Below are positions 26,201 through 41,200 of a DNA stretch of 64,000 nt, piece after piece (position 1 is the first letter of the stretch; each line of letters opens with the position of its first letter). The translations under genes were made by a program, and so were the position numbers. This DNA comes from Rhyacophila brunnea (Eukaryota; Arthropoda; Insecta; Trichoptera; Rhyacophilidae): positions 1,426,001 to 1,490,000 of the forward strand of contig JAGYXB010001104.1 of the NCBI GenBank assembly GCA_022495005.1, in the 5' to 3' direction. Under the pieces are notes generated by a model. The model did not search any database and was not told where the DNA came from. It saw nothing but the letters and a program-made list of their open reading frames with translations.

Positions 26201-29200
26201 CTCTATTGTTTTAGAATATAGTCATATTTCAGTACATAAATGTGCAGTGGTGTTAAGATTTTTTAAATTTATTAATTTTTAAACGCATTTATAAAACCAT
26301 CAGTATAATTTATGTCGACATTATTATAGTGAAATATTTACGATAAAAAATTATATTGATAATCTCTGTGATCCCAAATTTGACAAGAATTAGGCATTTT
26401 ATTATTCAAAAAATGGGCAAGATTAACACATTTGAAGATAATTGTAAAGATACTGGTTATAAGCTATGTCTTTGACCATTCAAATGTGATAAACATCTTA
26501 CGAATAATGATTGCTTTATAATAATTATTGACCTAAGAATAAGGTAGTGTTTTTTTGAAATACGCCATTTCTTTTGGCATTGGGTTAACGCGCGTGTTTG
26601 AACATGTACCTAACCAAAAAAAAAATCTTTTGTTTTTAATTATATAACAATAGCCACACAAAGGAAAAAGTAAATAGCGCGTTTTCTAAGAGTTTCCGAA
26701 CCGAGAAGGGTGTTCGTCAGGGATTTTATCTTCTATTGCTTTATAGAATGCAAAATGCGTAGTATTGTAACTAGAACTACTGCACCGCCCCTATACAAAA
26801 ATCACGCAAGAGCCTCTTTGTGTTTGCCATTAAAAAAAAATCCAAAATAATTAATGACGATTGCCTTATATAATATAAGGATTACAATACCGAATGGATA
26901 TATCAATACCGATATTTCGGTATTTCTTATTGAATACCGGTATTCATCAAAACATATTATAAAGAAAAAAGAAATACATATCAATAACTATAGTTACTAA
27001 AATCTATTTAAAATAATATTTTGTATCAACCTGTAGCAAACCTACATTTGTTGACCTTTATAAATATGACGTAAATACTACAAGTCCGGATTCAGGAAAT
27101 TTTTTTCTAAAATTCAACTTTGTTGGATGTACAATCAACGTTGGATAAATAGTTGTAGAATAATTGGAAATATTTTCCACGAATGTTTTCATTTACGAAA
27201 TGTTAATTCATCGCGGCAATTCTTTTATATTTGAGGGATTTTTTTATTTTATTTAGCTTTTGTTCTTTCAGGTGATATATTTACGTTATGGTAGCATTAA
27301 TCTTATATACTAAAATGAATATACAATATAGTACTTAGTAAGTAGGCAATGAAAAAGTAATAATAAATTCATTTTAGAAAATATAAACGTGTATGCTTTC
27401 TTAATACTGAAAATACTGGTATTTTGGATTTTTGACACCGGTATTTAGGTATCAATAAATAATGGAATATCGGTATTGCAATCCCTACTTATATAGTTAT
27501 TCTTTCCAAATTTTTCTCAAGTCTTATCAGTTTTCCGCCCATTTTTCATATTATTTTAGATTTTTTCATCTTTTTAATCTATATTTTATCTGGACACTAT
27601 ATTATTTTTATTGAAAAAACGCTTTGCGTACTCTTTATACGAAGTAGCTACGATACTGTGATGACGTCTTTTGTAATGTATCAAACAGGGGTGGCTCTAC
27701 TTGAGGCGATTGTTTGATATGATAGGAATAATTCCTATCATGTAAAAATTGACGTCAGATATTTTTTATTATTGGACAATGGACATGATATACACACTTA
27801 ATTTAATGAAGTTCATTATATTGTTAAGCTAACTACTTATTTATATAAATCGCTATTGTATAGAGATTTTATTATCTATTATACTCGTAACTAGCAGAGC
27901 CAGCTGCCTCGCTAAACGTTGCAGGTCGCTTGGCGTCCTAATCTGGTATATCTGTTCTAAAACGAGAAAGTTTAATAATCATGAAACCCATTGACTTGAC
28001 GTGTTGATTACTTTATTTAGTAAGTAGTTTGGATGGAGTGGTGGTTTTTTTCATAGGGAAGGATTTTTGAGCAGTTTGAGTTGATAGGAGAATAGTTTTA
28101 TTTATCGTGCGTTTAGGTTATTGCAATAAAAATAATACGTTTTGCTTATCCAATGGAGCATTTCCATCAGATTGAAACAAATACTAAAAATAATTTCTCG
28201 TTAAAAGGTATTTTAAAATAATTACTACTCTATGGGGGTGAGTCCATATGCTTTGCTTATGAGCAAAATAGTAGGTACTAAATATACTACTGAATGAATT
28301 ACAACATACTACATCATTTAACCAACTAGGCTAGGCTAGGTGAATAAATAAAAATGATATTATTTTTATGAAGTATAAAATTAGAGAAAAGAACATAAAA
28401 TTCTCATCAGAAGTGTAAAATGAATGAATTTATTAATAAATAACGACGTTACCTTGGAATGTTCAGCGTAAATCAATCCAGCATATAACATGAATTATTC
28501 CGGAATTGTTTTAAAAATAATTTTTGTTCAAACAAATTTTGATAATTATCGTGAAATTTAACGAGGTTGCTAACAACTTGTTGCCAGTGTGGACACGGCA
28601 TAAGAAGCACAGTGACACAATAGATTCTCATGTATAATCAAACGAATGTAAAATGGTTTTGACGAAAATCAGGAGAATGTATTCGAAAAAAATATTATAT
28701 CATAGTAATTATGGCATAAAATATCAAAAGTTACTATACACCCACGATGACTGCGTGGCCTAAGCGCCGGTATGTGGTGTCGAGGGTCCCAGGTTCGAAT
28801 CTTGGGTCTGGCAAGTACACATATTGTTTTTCAATTTGTGTATGAGTCAGGGTATGGACCTAATAGGTTGAGCAAGTGGCTGACATCCATTTCTCGTAAA
28901 AATAAAATCTGTTAATACAAACCTCCACTCTGTGGAGGCCCATATGATCCTATTAGGATCGGACATGGAATAATAATAATAATACTATTTTATTGACCTA
29001 TAAGTATGTATTTTACAATAGGTAATAAAATAGCAATGGAATACTTATCATAATGTTGACATTTAAAATATAAAAGAAGAAAAAATATAACTGTAAATTA
29101 ATTAATATAAACATTAAATATTAATAGTTACCTAATTAAAGGCGATATGACAGCGAGTCGCCGTCAAAGCCTCGGTAAATCATTAAAAAAATAGTTACTT

Positions 29201-32200
29201 AAAATATAAAAGAAGAAGAAACAGTATACCTACCTAAATGTTTACGTCAATTATTGTCTATGAGTTATTCCGAAAGCTCAATGATTCGATATTTGAAAGT
29301 AAAAATATTACGCCTTAAAAACAAACGAGTATCCGACTTTCCCCCATCTAGGTACTTTTAACAAAGCATTTTATAATGACTGATGAAAGTTGGTATTTAT
29401 TTTCCAATAAAATCATATATGTCGATTCATTTTGTAATACATACCAAATTTCAATAAGTTTTGTCTAACACGTTTTCTTTTTTTGGAGATATAAATATAT
29501 ATATTTTGAATTGATATATCAGCGAATGCATAAAATGTGTTGAATAGTACATAAATATTGTTTTTAGTTTTTAGAAAAATCCGTCCCTAGTATCTTTAAA
29601 TATATTAAGATAAATAACAAATCCTGTTTTTATTTTTTGCAGATTGGAGTTGTTGGGCAAGAGATAGATATTTTTTCTGAAGAACCGTTCGTATCTTCAC
29701 GAAGTCAAACGAATCCACCAGAATGTTATGTGGTAATGATATTTTATTTTATTATATTTACGCAGTAATATTGAAAAATCTATCGGAATATATATATATA
29801 TATTTATGCAACAGTTTAATATGAAAACATTGTGCACAGCAATTTCTTTCTGATAAAAATTGTTAGAAATTATCTATTGAGAAACATTTTCTTATCTATA
29901 GAAAATTATTATTTAGTCACTTCCTCGATAGTCTTTATTTATTAGAGCGTAAATTATTACGACAAAATAATAATATGGTGCATAATATTATTATCATTTT
30001 CTTATTTGTATTATAAACTTTGCTTATACGACAAATTAAGTTTTTTTAAGATAAAGGTTTGCTGTCTCTGCATTTGCGAGTCTCTATTGCGGAATTAAGA
30101 AATTAATTTTCACAGGGTTTGGGTCGAAATCCCGAAGGCTGAAATCCCGAATGATGAAATCCCGAATGGCCAAAATCTCGAATGGCCGAAATCCCGAAAG
30201 CCGAAATCCCGAAGGCCGAAATCCCGAATGCCGAAACCCAGGCTGCTGAAATCCCGAATGGCTGAAATCCCGAAAGCCGAAATCCTGAAAAATAAAAAAA
30301 ATACAAACAGTAATAATTGCGCAATCTTAACACTTTTAAGGTTTTTTGTCATCTTGTAAAATTTGCGCAATTCGAGATGATTGTTAAGATTGTGCAATTA
30401 TTATTGTTTGTATTTTTTTTATTTTTCGGGATTTCAGCCTTCGGGATTCTGGCCATTCGGGATTTCAGCATTCGGGATTTCGGCCTTCGGGAATTCGGTT
30501 TTCGGGATTTAGGCTTTCGGGATTTCGGCCATTCGGGATTTCGTCAGGCACCCATTTTCACATTATTTTCATATGACATGAGTTATTTTTGTATACTATA
30601 ACAGCGGTCGGCAATTCAAATGCATGTGCGTGCCACGAAACAGGTAATTCAAAATACTGGACACTCGGCGTGCCACTGAAATAAAACTAGTAAATCTACT
30701 GTAAGACAATTTTATTTGACTATAATAATACACGCTACATAAAACATCATAAATAATTATAAGATAACAAGAATTATATACAACGTTTTTAAATTTTCTG
30801 TTGAACTATTATGCTCAATATGCTCAAACTTGTACTTGATATGAAGTAAATAAAAAAACAAACAAACCAACAAGTATAGGATACTGAAATGTCATTTTAA
30901 TTTCCATAGTAACGCACGTATATATTAGTAATTTAGTTGCTAGGATCACCCACTTAGCAACCAATAATAGTGGATTGGATTACGAATTTCTTCCGAAATA
31001 ACTTTTCATACGAAACAGGATTAACTGGAAATGAATTCAATTCTACTTAAAAATGGCTAAAAGTAATAAAAGAATGCATTGGCATTGTGTTCTGGTATAT
31101 TATAAAAGTTTCAAATGTCTAGCTAGTCGGGAAGTTAGTTAAAAATCGATTGCAAGATTTATACTGGATACACAACCACCGGACAAATAAGAATACGAGC
31201 TAATAAAAACGTTGTAAAATTACAATATTTAAACATTAGTGACTCCCTTGAGGTTAAATTTTGGAAGCTAACACTTCACTATTTGTTTCATAGTTGGAAG
31301 TGTTTAATTTTATGCAAATTTCCGATTTTTCTTTAGTTAAACGATTTCGATACGGGTTTATAATATATTTCATAATAATTGAGAATGTTTGCTCACAGTA
31401 GTACGTTGTACCGAAAACACTTAAATGAGCGAATGCGATTTATTTCATAAACCTGTTTATGAAATACTTCTATAAAGTTGATATATAATGCATTATATCA
31501 GGTATTACAAAGCAATTACTTAAAGTGTCTACAAACTTTTTAAAATTTAGAAAATAAAAAAAAAAATTAGCGAAAAAGTACCGAAAATTTTAACAAATCG
31601 TCATTTTCGAGGCGTGCCACCAAAAATTCTTTTGCGTGCCACCTAGTGGCACCCGTGGCATAGGTTGCCGGGCGCTGTACTATAACATAAAAAAATGATA
31701 GTATCTCATGACATTAATTGAAAAATATAATAAAAGGATAATTTTAAGTCCATTATTAAATTATTTATCTAATTTTACATATTTTACTTGACGGCCGTTA
31801 ACAACTTAATAGACAGCTCAAAAATAACCAAAACCAGTCTATGCATTTCACCTTAATTTCTGTAGTACGACTGTCGAAGATTGGCCATTTTCTTTGTATG
31901 ATTGTACGTTTTTTATGTATTGTGCGGTGAGAAACGATACATTCTGTTGAATGATAGACTTTTAACCAACAATATTTTAAAGAATATGTACAAAATATTT
32001 GACAGGTAACAAATTACAGGACAGTGAGAATCCGACTACGAGTTGGATAACCATGTGGTTGCAAATAACAGTCTTTACTTAATCAGTAACTAAATTTGAA
32101 AGAAAGTAGACAACAGTTCACCATTTTAAAATTGACATTTTGCATACAATGTTGCCATTGGATTTTTGATGTTTCCAATTCAATCATACGTATTAATCAA

Positions 32201-35200
32201 CCATTAAAAGTCAAAGTCAGATATCTTTCCGTTAAATTAGTTTTATCAAATCTATTATCATCGAATGAATTTCTCTCAATACTTTTGAAAACGTTTTTAA
32301 TAAGTAAATAATCAATAATATTTCAATAAGTCAACGATAATCCACAACACGAAGTTTGTGATAAACAACGGATGGTATTTTTTATTTATTGTAGAAAACA
32401 AAAATGTTTATCATTAAATTCATTTTAACATGACAACACTATTCCAAATGGAATAATATATCTCGAAAGTAGGTTTTAAATAATTAAGATTATAATAATT
32501 CTGGTTTCATTTGCTTAGTTTTTTTGTATGCAGATAATGTTGTTTTCGTAAAGTATTATTTGACGTAATAAATGTATTTATTATAAATAATATTAATTGA
32601 CTTTTATATAATATTATTTCATAGATTTAATACCTACATGGCATAAAAAACAGAATGTGGTAAATATTCTAGGTAATAGAAATTTACAACAAATTGATAA
32701 AAGATAAACTTAGCGTATGATATCAATTTTATCAATAATTAACAAAAAATACTCTGACAATATAGCTTTAGATAAAAAAAAAAGATTTATAGCTCATAGG
32801 TGGTGTCGTTAGATTACTGAACTATATTTGATTTATACTTACGAGTAGATCTGGTAATTAGGATTTTACACAAAGAATGAAAAATAAAATAGAATAAAAG
32901 TTGAGTATAACAAAATGTTTTCTGAAACACTTTCATTCGAAAATTCAATTTTTTTTAATCTTACAGATATAAACTCATTTGAATGTTAAACATGTTAAAA
33001 TTTTATGTCATCATATCCACTATTTGAAGCATGATAATAGCGAGTATAAAAAAATAAATAGAAGTAATAAAAAATACACCTATTGTATTTTTTTAAAGGA
33101 ACGTTAGGGAACGGAATCCTGTCAAATTTAACCGGTTCAGGAAAATTTTAAATATATTTTTTTGACAAGTCAAAAACCCATAATGTTTGGAGGGAATTGT
33201 ATATATAAGTAAGTATAATTTCCATTGCGCACATGTAAATCTGACTTGTAAGGATGCTTGCATGTTTATAAATTGTTTAAATAAATATTTATAGTGTAAT
33301 AAGTACAAAATAATACAATCGAATAATACATATGAAAACTACACCCCTTTTATCTGTAATGAGCGAAACGGATAGTGAACTCCCATTTTTCTGTCACAAC
33401 TTTAGGATCATCAGCGTTTTCTGTTTGAATATTTATTAGAATTAATCATTTTAGATCGTTCTTAAGATTGGTATAATAATTAATAATAAATATTAAACCA
33501 CTATTTTTCAATTTTAAAATCAACATAATGAGTCAACATATCATTCCAGAGACATACGTGGAATGAAATGTTCAAAAATAGTTTTCTTTCAAATCACAAT
33601 TTATAATATTTCATTAGTAACAATAAATTACTAATTCTGCATGATCATAACGCATAGGGAGGGCCCCGCGTGGTGGGTGGGATGACCATCTAAGTGATCA
33701 CTGATTGATATAGGTATTTAAATAATAATTCCCTCGTAGAATTTTGAAAACACTACTGTAGAACATCAGACTGCCCTTACACTATCCGTTCTGGCCAGTT
33801 AATTACCACAAAACGGTATCTGCTAAAGACACGCCTGGCGTGTAGCAATTAACATGATAATTAAATGTGGTAATTAACTCGTCAGCAGTGAAAGTATTAA
33901 ATCTAATGACCGGGCGCGTCTTTAGCAGTGGAATACTTAATCTTAGGGATAGGTGGGTGGGGCGGGGCCGTCAAAGATTCTGGCCTGGGGGCCCGCTTCA
34001 GGATGTGGACCATGATCATAACTATACTATTGACATAGCCAAAAATAATGACTATTATAATAAAATCATGCAAGGGATTTTCCATATTTTTAATATGAGA
34101 TATCTACTATATTTTTCATCCGAATTAATAAGTAGATATTCATCATATTATTTTTAAAAATGAAAGTTAAAATTAATTCTTCTTTCTTACCTTTCCTGTC
34201 GCTACATTATTTTTTTTAATGAGCAATATTAGTATCTTTCATCGATGCGAAATGGCTCGCCCAATGTAGTTAGTTAATTACGAGTATTATATAATATTAT
34301 ATCGTAGATAGCTAAATACAAGATTAGTATACGCATATTTTGCTATCCGGGCGAGAGTTATCACTTAGCTACCGACCAAAAAACTTAAGTATTGATTAAA
34401 CATTAAAATACACTATTAAACTGAGTAGTATAGTATATTGTCTGATTGGACTATTCTACTTTGCAAACTATCGCAATCATGTAGCTACGTCACTGATTTT
34501 CTCCGCGCGTGAAAATTTGTACCGTACTTTCTTTGCATCAAAATATTTGCTACGCATTGCAATTCTACTCCCAAATAGTGAAATATAAAATGACCTTCCC
34601 TAACGCATGGTGTGTCATACCTGTGCTATTGTGCTATTAAAGTGAATTAATTTATTTACATAGGTAAGTAAACAGTGTAAAGACCAATATAACACGAAGC
34701 ACAAAGAATAATAAGTAACACGCTGATTACAGCGTGACTTAAAAAATATATATTTGTTCACAATAATTTATAAGCAGTTTCAAAAAAGTTAACTTAGTGA
34801 GCCAAACATACCCTAATTTAGGAATTTATATTCTTCTTTCGACCATGTCCGATCCTAATAGGATCATATGGGCCTCCACATAGTAGAGGTTTGTATTGAC
34901 AGATTTTGTTTTTTACGAGAAATGGATATTAGCCACTTGCTCAATCTATTGGGTCCATACCCTGACACCCACAAATTGAAAAACAATATGTGTACTTGCC
35001 AGACCCAGGATTCGAACCTGGGACCCACGGAGTTATAGTCCAACGCTTAAGCCGCGCGGCCACCAACGTCAATTTTAACTCATCCACGTGTAAGTGAATT
35101 ATGTCGATATCTCAAGCAATTTGGTTGAGCGTTATTATTCTACCAATTGGTATTACCACTGATGGGTTATTTTAGCATCTTGAGAGAACAAACAACTAAG

Positions 35201-38200
35201 AATGCTCCCGATTTCTTAGATAATATGGGATACAAACCCATATGGCAGGCAAAGTTAAAAAAAGTATATTTGAATTTGATACATTTGACCGATGTTTCGA
35301 TACTTTGGTATCGATACTCTTTTTCGATATATCGACCTTAGGCAGAACTCTCATTTAGACCACGTATGAGACAGAAAAAATACGGTAACCAAATAAAAAT
35401 CTCTTCTAAATTTTTAACCACAGTATGTAGAATGCCCAAGAGAAAGTAATTTCGATAATGCCACTGATCGTACGTCTAACTAGAAGGTACCTTGACTATC
35501 GAATAATATTTGGATATACATACACGTATGTAATAAAGACTATATATGGCAACAGAGACGTTGATATAATACATAATATAAATGTTATATCAGAGTTTAT
35601 TACTAATAAAAAATTACAATATAATTTTTCATTAAATTTTGCCGTAAAACATAAATTATATTTTTGACACCTCCTCTATTTCAATGCTTTTTAATTAAAA
35701 CGGGTCAAAGATAACGTTATTGTTTCAGCAAAATTTGGCACACTGACGTTTGTCAGCTAATAATAAGTAATGCAAAAAGTAATTAAAGTGTGATTTTGAT
35801 GACATATACCGCAAGAATAACAATAACACGTTTAACCGGAATATTCTGCCTGCATGAAATAATATCTAGAACTGAAACATATAACCTCAGAATTGCACGA
35901 TGTTACCATGCTATAACCAATTTTGATGAGTATTATAATTCCGAGATAAGATAACATTTACTTAATTGGTTCTTTTTATGAACTCTTACCGTAGTATAAT
36001 AATTCATATGTAATACGTCAACAAATAGATACCAAGTAAACATATTTACAACACTTTTTAATTTTATCAAATTTAATAAAATGTTTTATGTTTAATATAT
36101 TTTAAAAGATAAAAAATAGTAATGGAATTAATTGTACTGATTGAAAATACGCAAACATATTAGAAAATAAATCTTCTATTGCATTTTATATTGCGTAGCA
36201 GAACGTACAAAACAATTTCAGATTTTGTAATTTATTTATTGATGAAAACGTTTCATAATAATAAATAATTTATTTTCTAATAAAAGTATTTTCGTGTAAA
36301 AAGCTACTATTTTATCTCATATAGCTATTCATCTGTATCCCAGTATTAGAAACCGCAGAAAGTCGAGTAGCTAATAATATGACCCGATAATAATATTATT
36401 ATATTCAATACAGTTTCTACACATTTTTTAAAAACTTTCATTCAACATTGAAAAAAATAAGGGATATTTTTAAATAGGCATTTAAAAGTTACTTAACATT
36501 TAAATATTAATTCTCCTAGTTCAATTATGTTGTTATTCTTAACGATTTCTAATCAAGAAATAAAAATTATATTATTATTAATAATAGAAAATAAAATAAC
36601 CAATTAAAAAAAAATCTTGCTTTTAACATTTATATTATTGTATATTGTTTATGAGTGTGCAGGTAAATATTGTAAGCAACATATAAAATGATTAACTAAA
36701 GTCATTCAATATGGTTAGATATATGGCATATTTTATAAAAACATACTTCAATATCAAGCACGATAAACTGCATCATAAAAATCACTTCTATCTATCTTCT
36801 ATCACATTTGTGGAAACATAGAAATTCGTTTTACCAATTTTGAAAAACTGAATTAAAATTGATTTAAATGACCTCACGAAGAAGTACTATGTAGAATGCA
36901 TTGGTATAAAAGAAAATCTCTCTTTGGTTGGACTAGGATTGTATTGATAGAATTATTAGAAGAAAATCTAAATTTCCTGCAATTTTATTAGTATAATGGA
37001 TACGTATTACATAACATTTGACGGGTCCAAAATAATTTTCAAACTATCATAACACACCAAACATATTAGATTCATGAGTTAGTTTCTCAGTGCAGAAAAA
37101 TAAACCGTCAAAATAACCTACTAAATCTTTGCACTTACAAAAAAATGTTTAATACAATATGAATATAATATATACATATTTAAGTAGAATACATCAGCTG
37201 ACAAAGATTATTTTTTATCTATAAACAAAAATGTAGGTGTGGCCTTCATATAAGATAATACTCAGAACCTCTTACACACAAAGCTTTGTTTACCTAAGGA
37301 TAGTAAAAAGTACACAGAATCTAATTATTAGTAGTTAAAATATCTAAATAATACCTACATTCCGTAGGCATCGACTATATAAACAGCGATAGATCTTAAT
37401 TGTAGAGTATTATGGCAACTAAAACGTACCTGGCTAGTATTAAAACTTCATATTATGAAAAACCGATGACTTAAATTTAAGAATGAACACACGTCAACAT
37501 TGTTCCATATCCTTTCGTCATATGAGGTGTGTTATTTTTCTTATTCAATTTCGAAGCAAAAGTTTAGTAAATAATCTAACCGCGTTAGCAACCCAAGTTT
37601 TCGGCCAGAGGTCGCGAAGAGTTCATCTGGTGTTTTTCTCGCATGATCAAAACTCACCTACGTCATGGAAGAGCCTTGGTCAAGTGATATCGATGTTGAA
37701 TGGTCCACATTTTTGACAAGTTCATGGATCATCGCGCACCCTATCTTCGAAGATAAATGGATTGGCAGCATTCTATGACGCACGATGGACTGAAATAACA
37801 CAAGATTTTTGCATTATATGCCACGAAAAACAGGCTCGATCTTGTTATGTAATAAAATACCGGTTTGGGCAAAACATGATAACTGAAAATATAGATTGTT
37901 TTGTCAGTTAGTTTGAAGGTATGAGGAGCTAATCATTTTATATATAGGTATCTCGAGTCGTATAGTTTTTTCATTACTTTTTGGAGTGTTATGATTAAGG
38001 TAGTGTACAATCGTTCCTCGACATGGCAACCAAATGAAATAGGCTCAGTGCTGTCATACTGCGAGGTATGTATTATAAGAATGTTTAATACTAGTATCTG
38101 AAGTCGTTACACATTTAATATCGTTGACGAACGTAGCCATTAATAGGCTAGGTAGAATTTGAAAAAGTCAATAACATAACGAAATGCGTTATAGGACGTT

Positions 38201-41200
38201 ACTAGCCTCTTGCATATTGTGTATCTAGGGTGTGAAGACATAAAAAAACGACTGTTGAAAATTTGGTGATAGAAGATGGTGTTCCGAATTTCATGCATGG
38301 CCAAGTATACGAACGCATATATTCCGAACTAGCTGTACATTTAAAATAAACTCACGGCGTAACGTATTTCATTTCTTTAGCATTTTTCCGACACGCTCGA
38401 GATATTGGTATTCTTATCTCTACCATTCAGAAGGGAAAGATGGTCGAAGGTAACGGAGCTACTACTCCATTCAGTGGAAATAATTGAAACCCTCAATAGT
38501 GAGGATAATAACTACGAATAAGATGATTATTTACAATACATCCTTCAATATTTTTGTTTATGTAAAATCATCATTACTGCGTATATACGGCTGATTATTA
38601 AATAGTACTAATCGTTATACTTTTCATAGGTATATGTCAATTTTATTGTGTTTCCATAGTTTAATGATAATTTTATTATAATGTAAAATATTTATATGCT
38701 TAGTAAAATTTCTATACTATATTCTCCAAAGCCTTTATCAATATACCCACATCTAATTATATAACAGGTATGTTTCTGAGGTCGTTCCAAACTTTAGATA
38801 TATATATATATATATTTAATGAAAAGTTTGCTATGTTAATTAATTCATTGGATAAAATAAATAATTCAATCAAGCGTATTGCATGGGTTTGTTTCATTCG
38901 TCGACCCTCCCATTATATCTTGTTTTATGGAAAAACTATTGAAACTCACAGCAATGTACATTACATTTATAACATCAGTTTCCGTACATCATTAATTAGA
39001 TGAATACTCGTGTAAAATTGAAATTATAGTACGTAAGTAAATAATCAAAATCAAATATTAAAATACGCTCAAGAATCGATCAAATATTATGATATAATAA
39101 TATAATAACATTGCGTTTTCACTTCATATTGTGAGATCACATTATAAATAAGACTTAATCAGAATAAACATGTTTAACAGTAAGCACCAGGAGACGAAGA
39201 TTCTGGTAGTTGGAGAATGATTTGAGTAACCTTATCTCTACCTGTCATTTATATGCAGTCGCGATTTGTGCTCGGCTGCATATCTGCTATAAATCTGTCT
39301 AAATGAAAAGAATTTAGTTCCATATTTCCTTGTTCCGAGACTGCAAGATACTAATGTAGCAATCATGTATATAGGAAAATAAAAAAAGGATCTTAACTTG
39401 TTTATCGTAATTTTTATCGTCATCTTTAGTGACATGAAATGTCCTCTGTACCGACTGTACCCATGTACTGGAATTCTGTCAAATCAGATGAGTCAGGAGT
39501 TGAAAGTGGAGGGATTGGAATTATTCTGTCTTCCATATTATTACGACGCAGTAAACTTTTCAAATGCCTCAAAGTTGGCCTTAGTTGATATCAAGTCGGC
39601 GTGGCCAATTTTACCCAAGTTTGGCCGATGGTCTATTAAATGAAAACCATGTAGCTTGGCCGAGAGAAAAATAACCCTCAGCATTCAATTGGAAATCCAT
39701 GAAAAATGGATGGCGATTTAGGACAATGACGTTAGAGTCTGCCAAGGCTCACTTAGTCTAGTCTCTAGACTAGTGATTCTTAACCTTTTCGAAGTCACCG
39801 TGCACTTTTGATCATAAGAAAAAATTGCGGTGCACCAACATCAAACGGTCAGGAAACAAAGAAAAATATAGCTTAGCTTTTATTACAAATTAGACAGATT
39901 ACATAACAGTCAATGAAAAAAATATAGAAAATATATATAAATAAAAAAAGCTGTAACTAAAATTGTCCTTAACAAAATGAAATATATTTGATGTGAAAAT
40001 CAAATTCATGTGATACCTGAGATTGTCGGATTTTGCAGATTTCTGAAATATTAGGTCGGATATTTGATATAGCTACCCCCAATTCTTCGTCTAAATTCGT
40101 AAGTTTTTCTCATTTTTTAGTTTTTATATTAGTTATTGTTGAGAAACCAAGCTCACACAAATATGATGTTGAAAACTGTTACAAGATTTTCAGTGCCCTC
40201 GTGTAGAGAGCTGAATTAATATTCGACTCGGACAGATATCCAAAATTTCTCCATAGTTATTTCAGAAAGATTTATTTTTAGAGTAGGTACGATCCGTTGA
40301 CAAGGTGGCCAATAATTTATTCATTCTTCTTCTTCTTGATACGAAAACTCACAATCACGTTAGATCTTTCATCGGCTTTCATAATTTTTCGAAGGACTTT
40401 TTGGTTTTCACTATTTCGCGGAATTTTCTGCTTTTATTATTTTTTCGCGGTGCACTTGCAACAAGCTAACGGTGCACCAGTGCTCCGCGGTGCACCGATT
40501 AAGAACCACTGCTCTAGACTCTAGTCGTATATAAAATGTACATTCTAATAGAGTCAAACGAAAATATATTACATATATTTCTTCCTTGAAATTAATAATA
40601 GTGTACTTCTACGGCGTAGACAGCTCTACGTCGCTACGGCAAGGTAATGTTGTTATTCAGTTTGTCAGCCTGGGTGGAACTTAGCCACATTAAGTAGACT
40701 TATTCAATCTATCCAGTCCCTGTTATTCTTCTTCTATGTTGTATACGAGAGAATATACTGACGTATGTGTAAATTCACAACATTAATATTTTGTTTAGAA
40801 TTAAAACAATAGAAAGGTAATAAAAAATACTTTACGACTAACAAATGTTCGTACATATTGTCTGGGTATATTGATATTTTCAACAACACTTTCGCTGTAT
40901 AATATGTAATTTATATGTAAAACAAGTATATTATTATATATTATGTAATTCTAAGAGGCCTACAATGCATTTTTCGGTCATATTTTAAACATAAATTTAA
41001 ATATTGTATTTTTCTACGTATATAAAATGAACATTTTTAATATTAGGTTTTAAGTGGGTTTCACTTGTATTTAAGTTAAAACTGTCTTTCGAATTGTCAT
41101 TTTTATATTTCATATTTTATGGTGATTTCACTATCTATTTAGAGTGAATTAAATCATATTTTTTTTATTCAAAACCTACAGAAAATACACAATATGTAAG

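Noticed and set aside
30103..30601. Overlapping open frames on both strands with repeated GISAFGISAFG-type peptides, resembling a repetitive structural protein
   Set aside because: They are translations of the minisatellite arms of the fold-back element; unit length is not a multiple of three and frames exist on both strands.
37480..37860. Possible gene in a less AT-biased patch
   Set aside because: Frames are short on both strands and none carries a motif I recognise; kept only as a remark in the intron entry.
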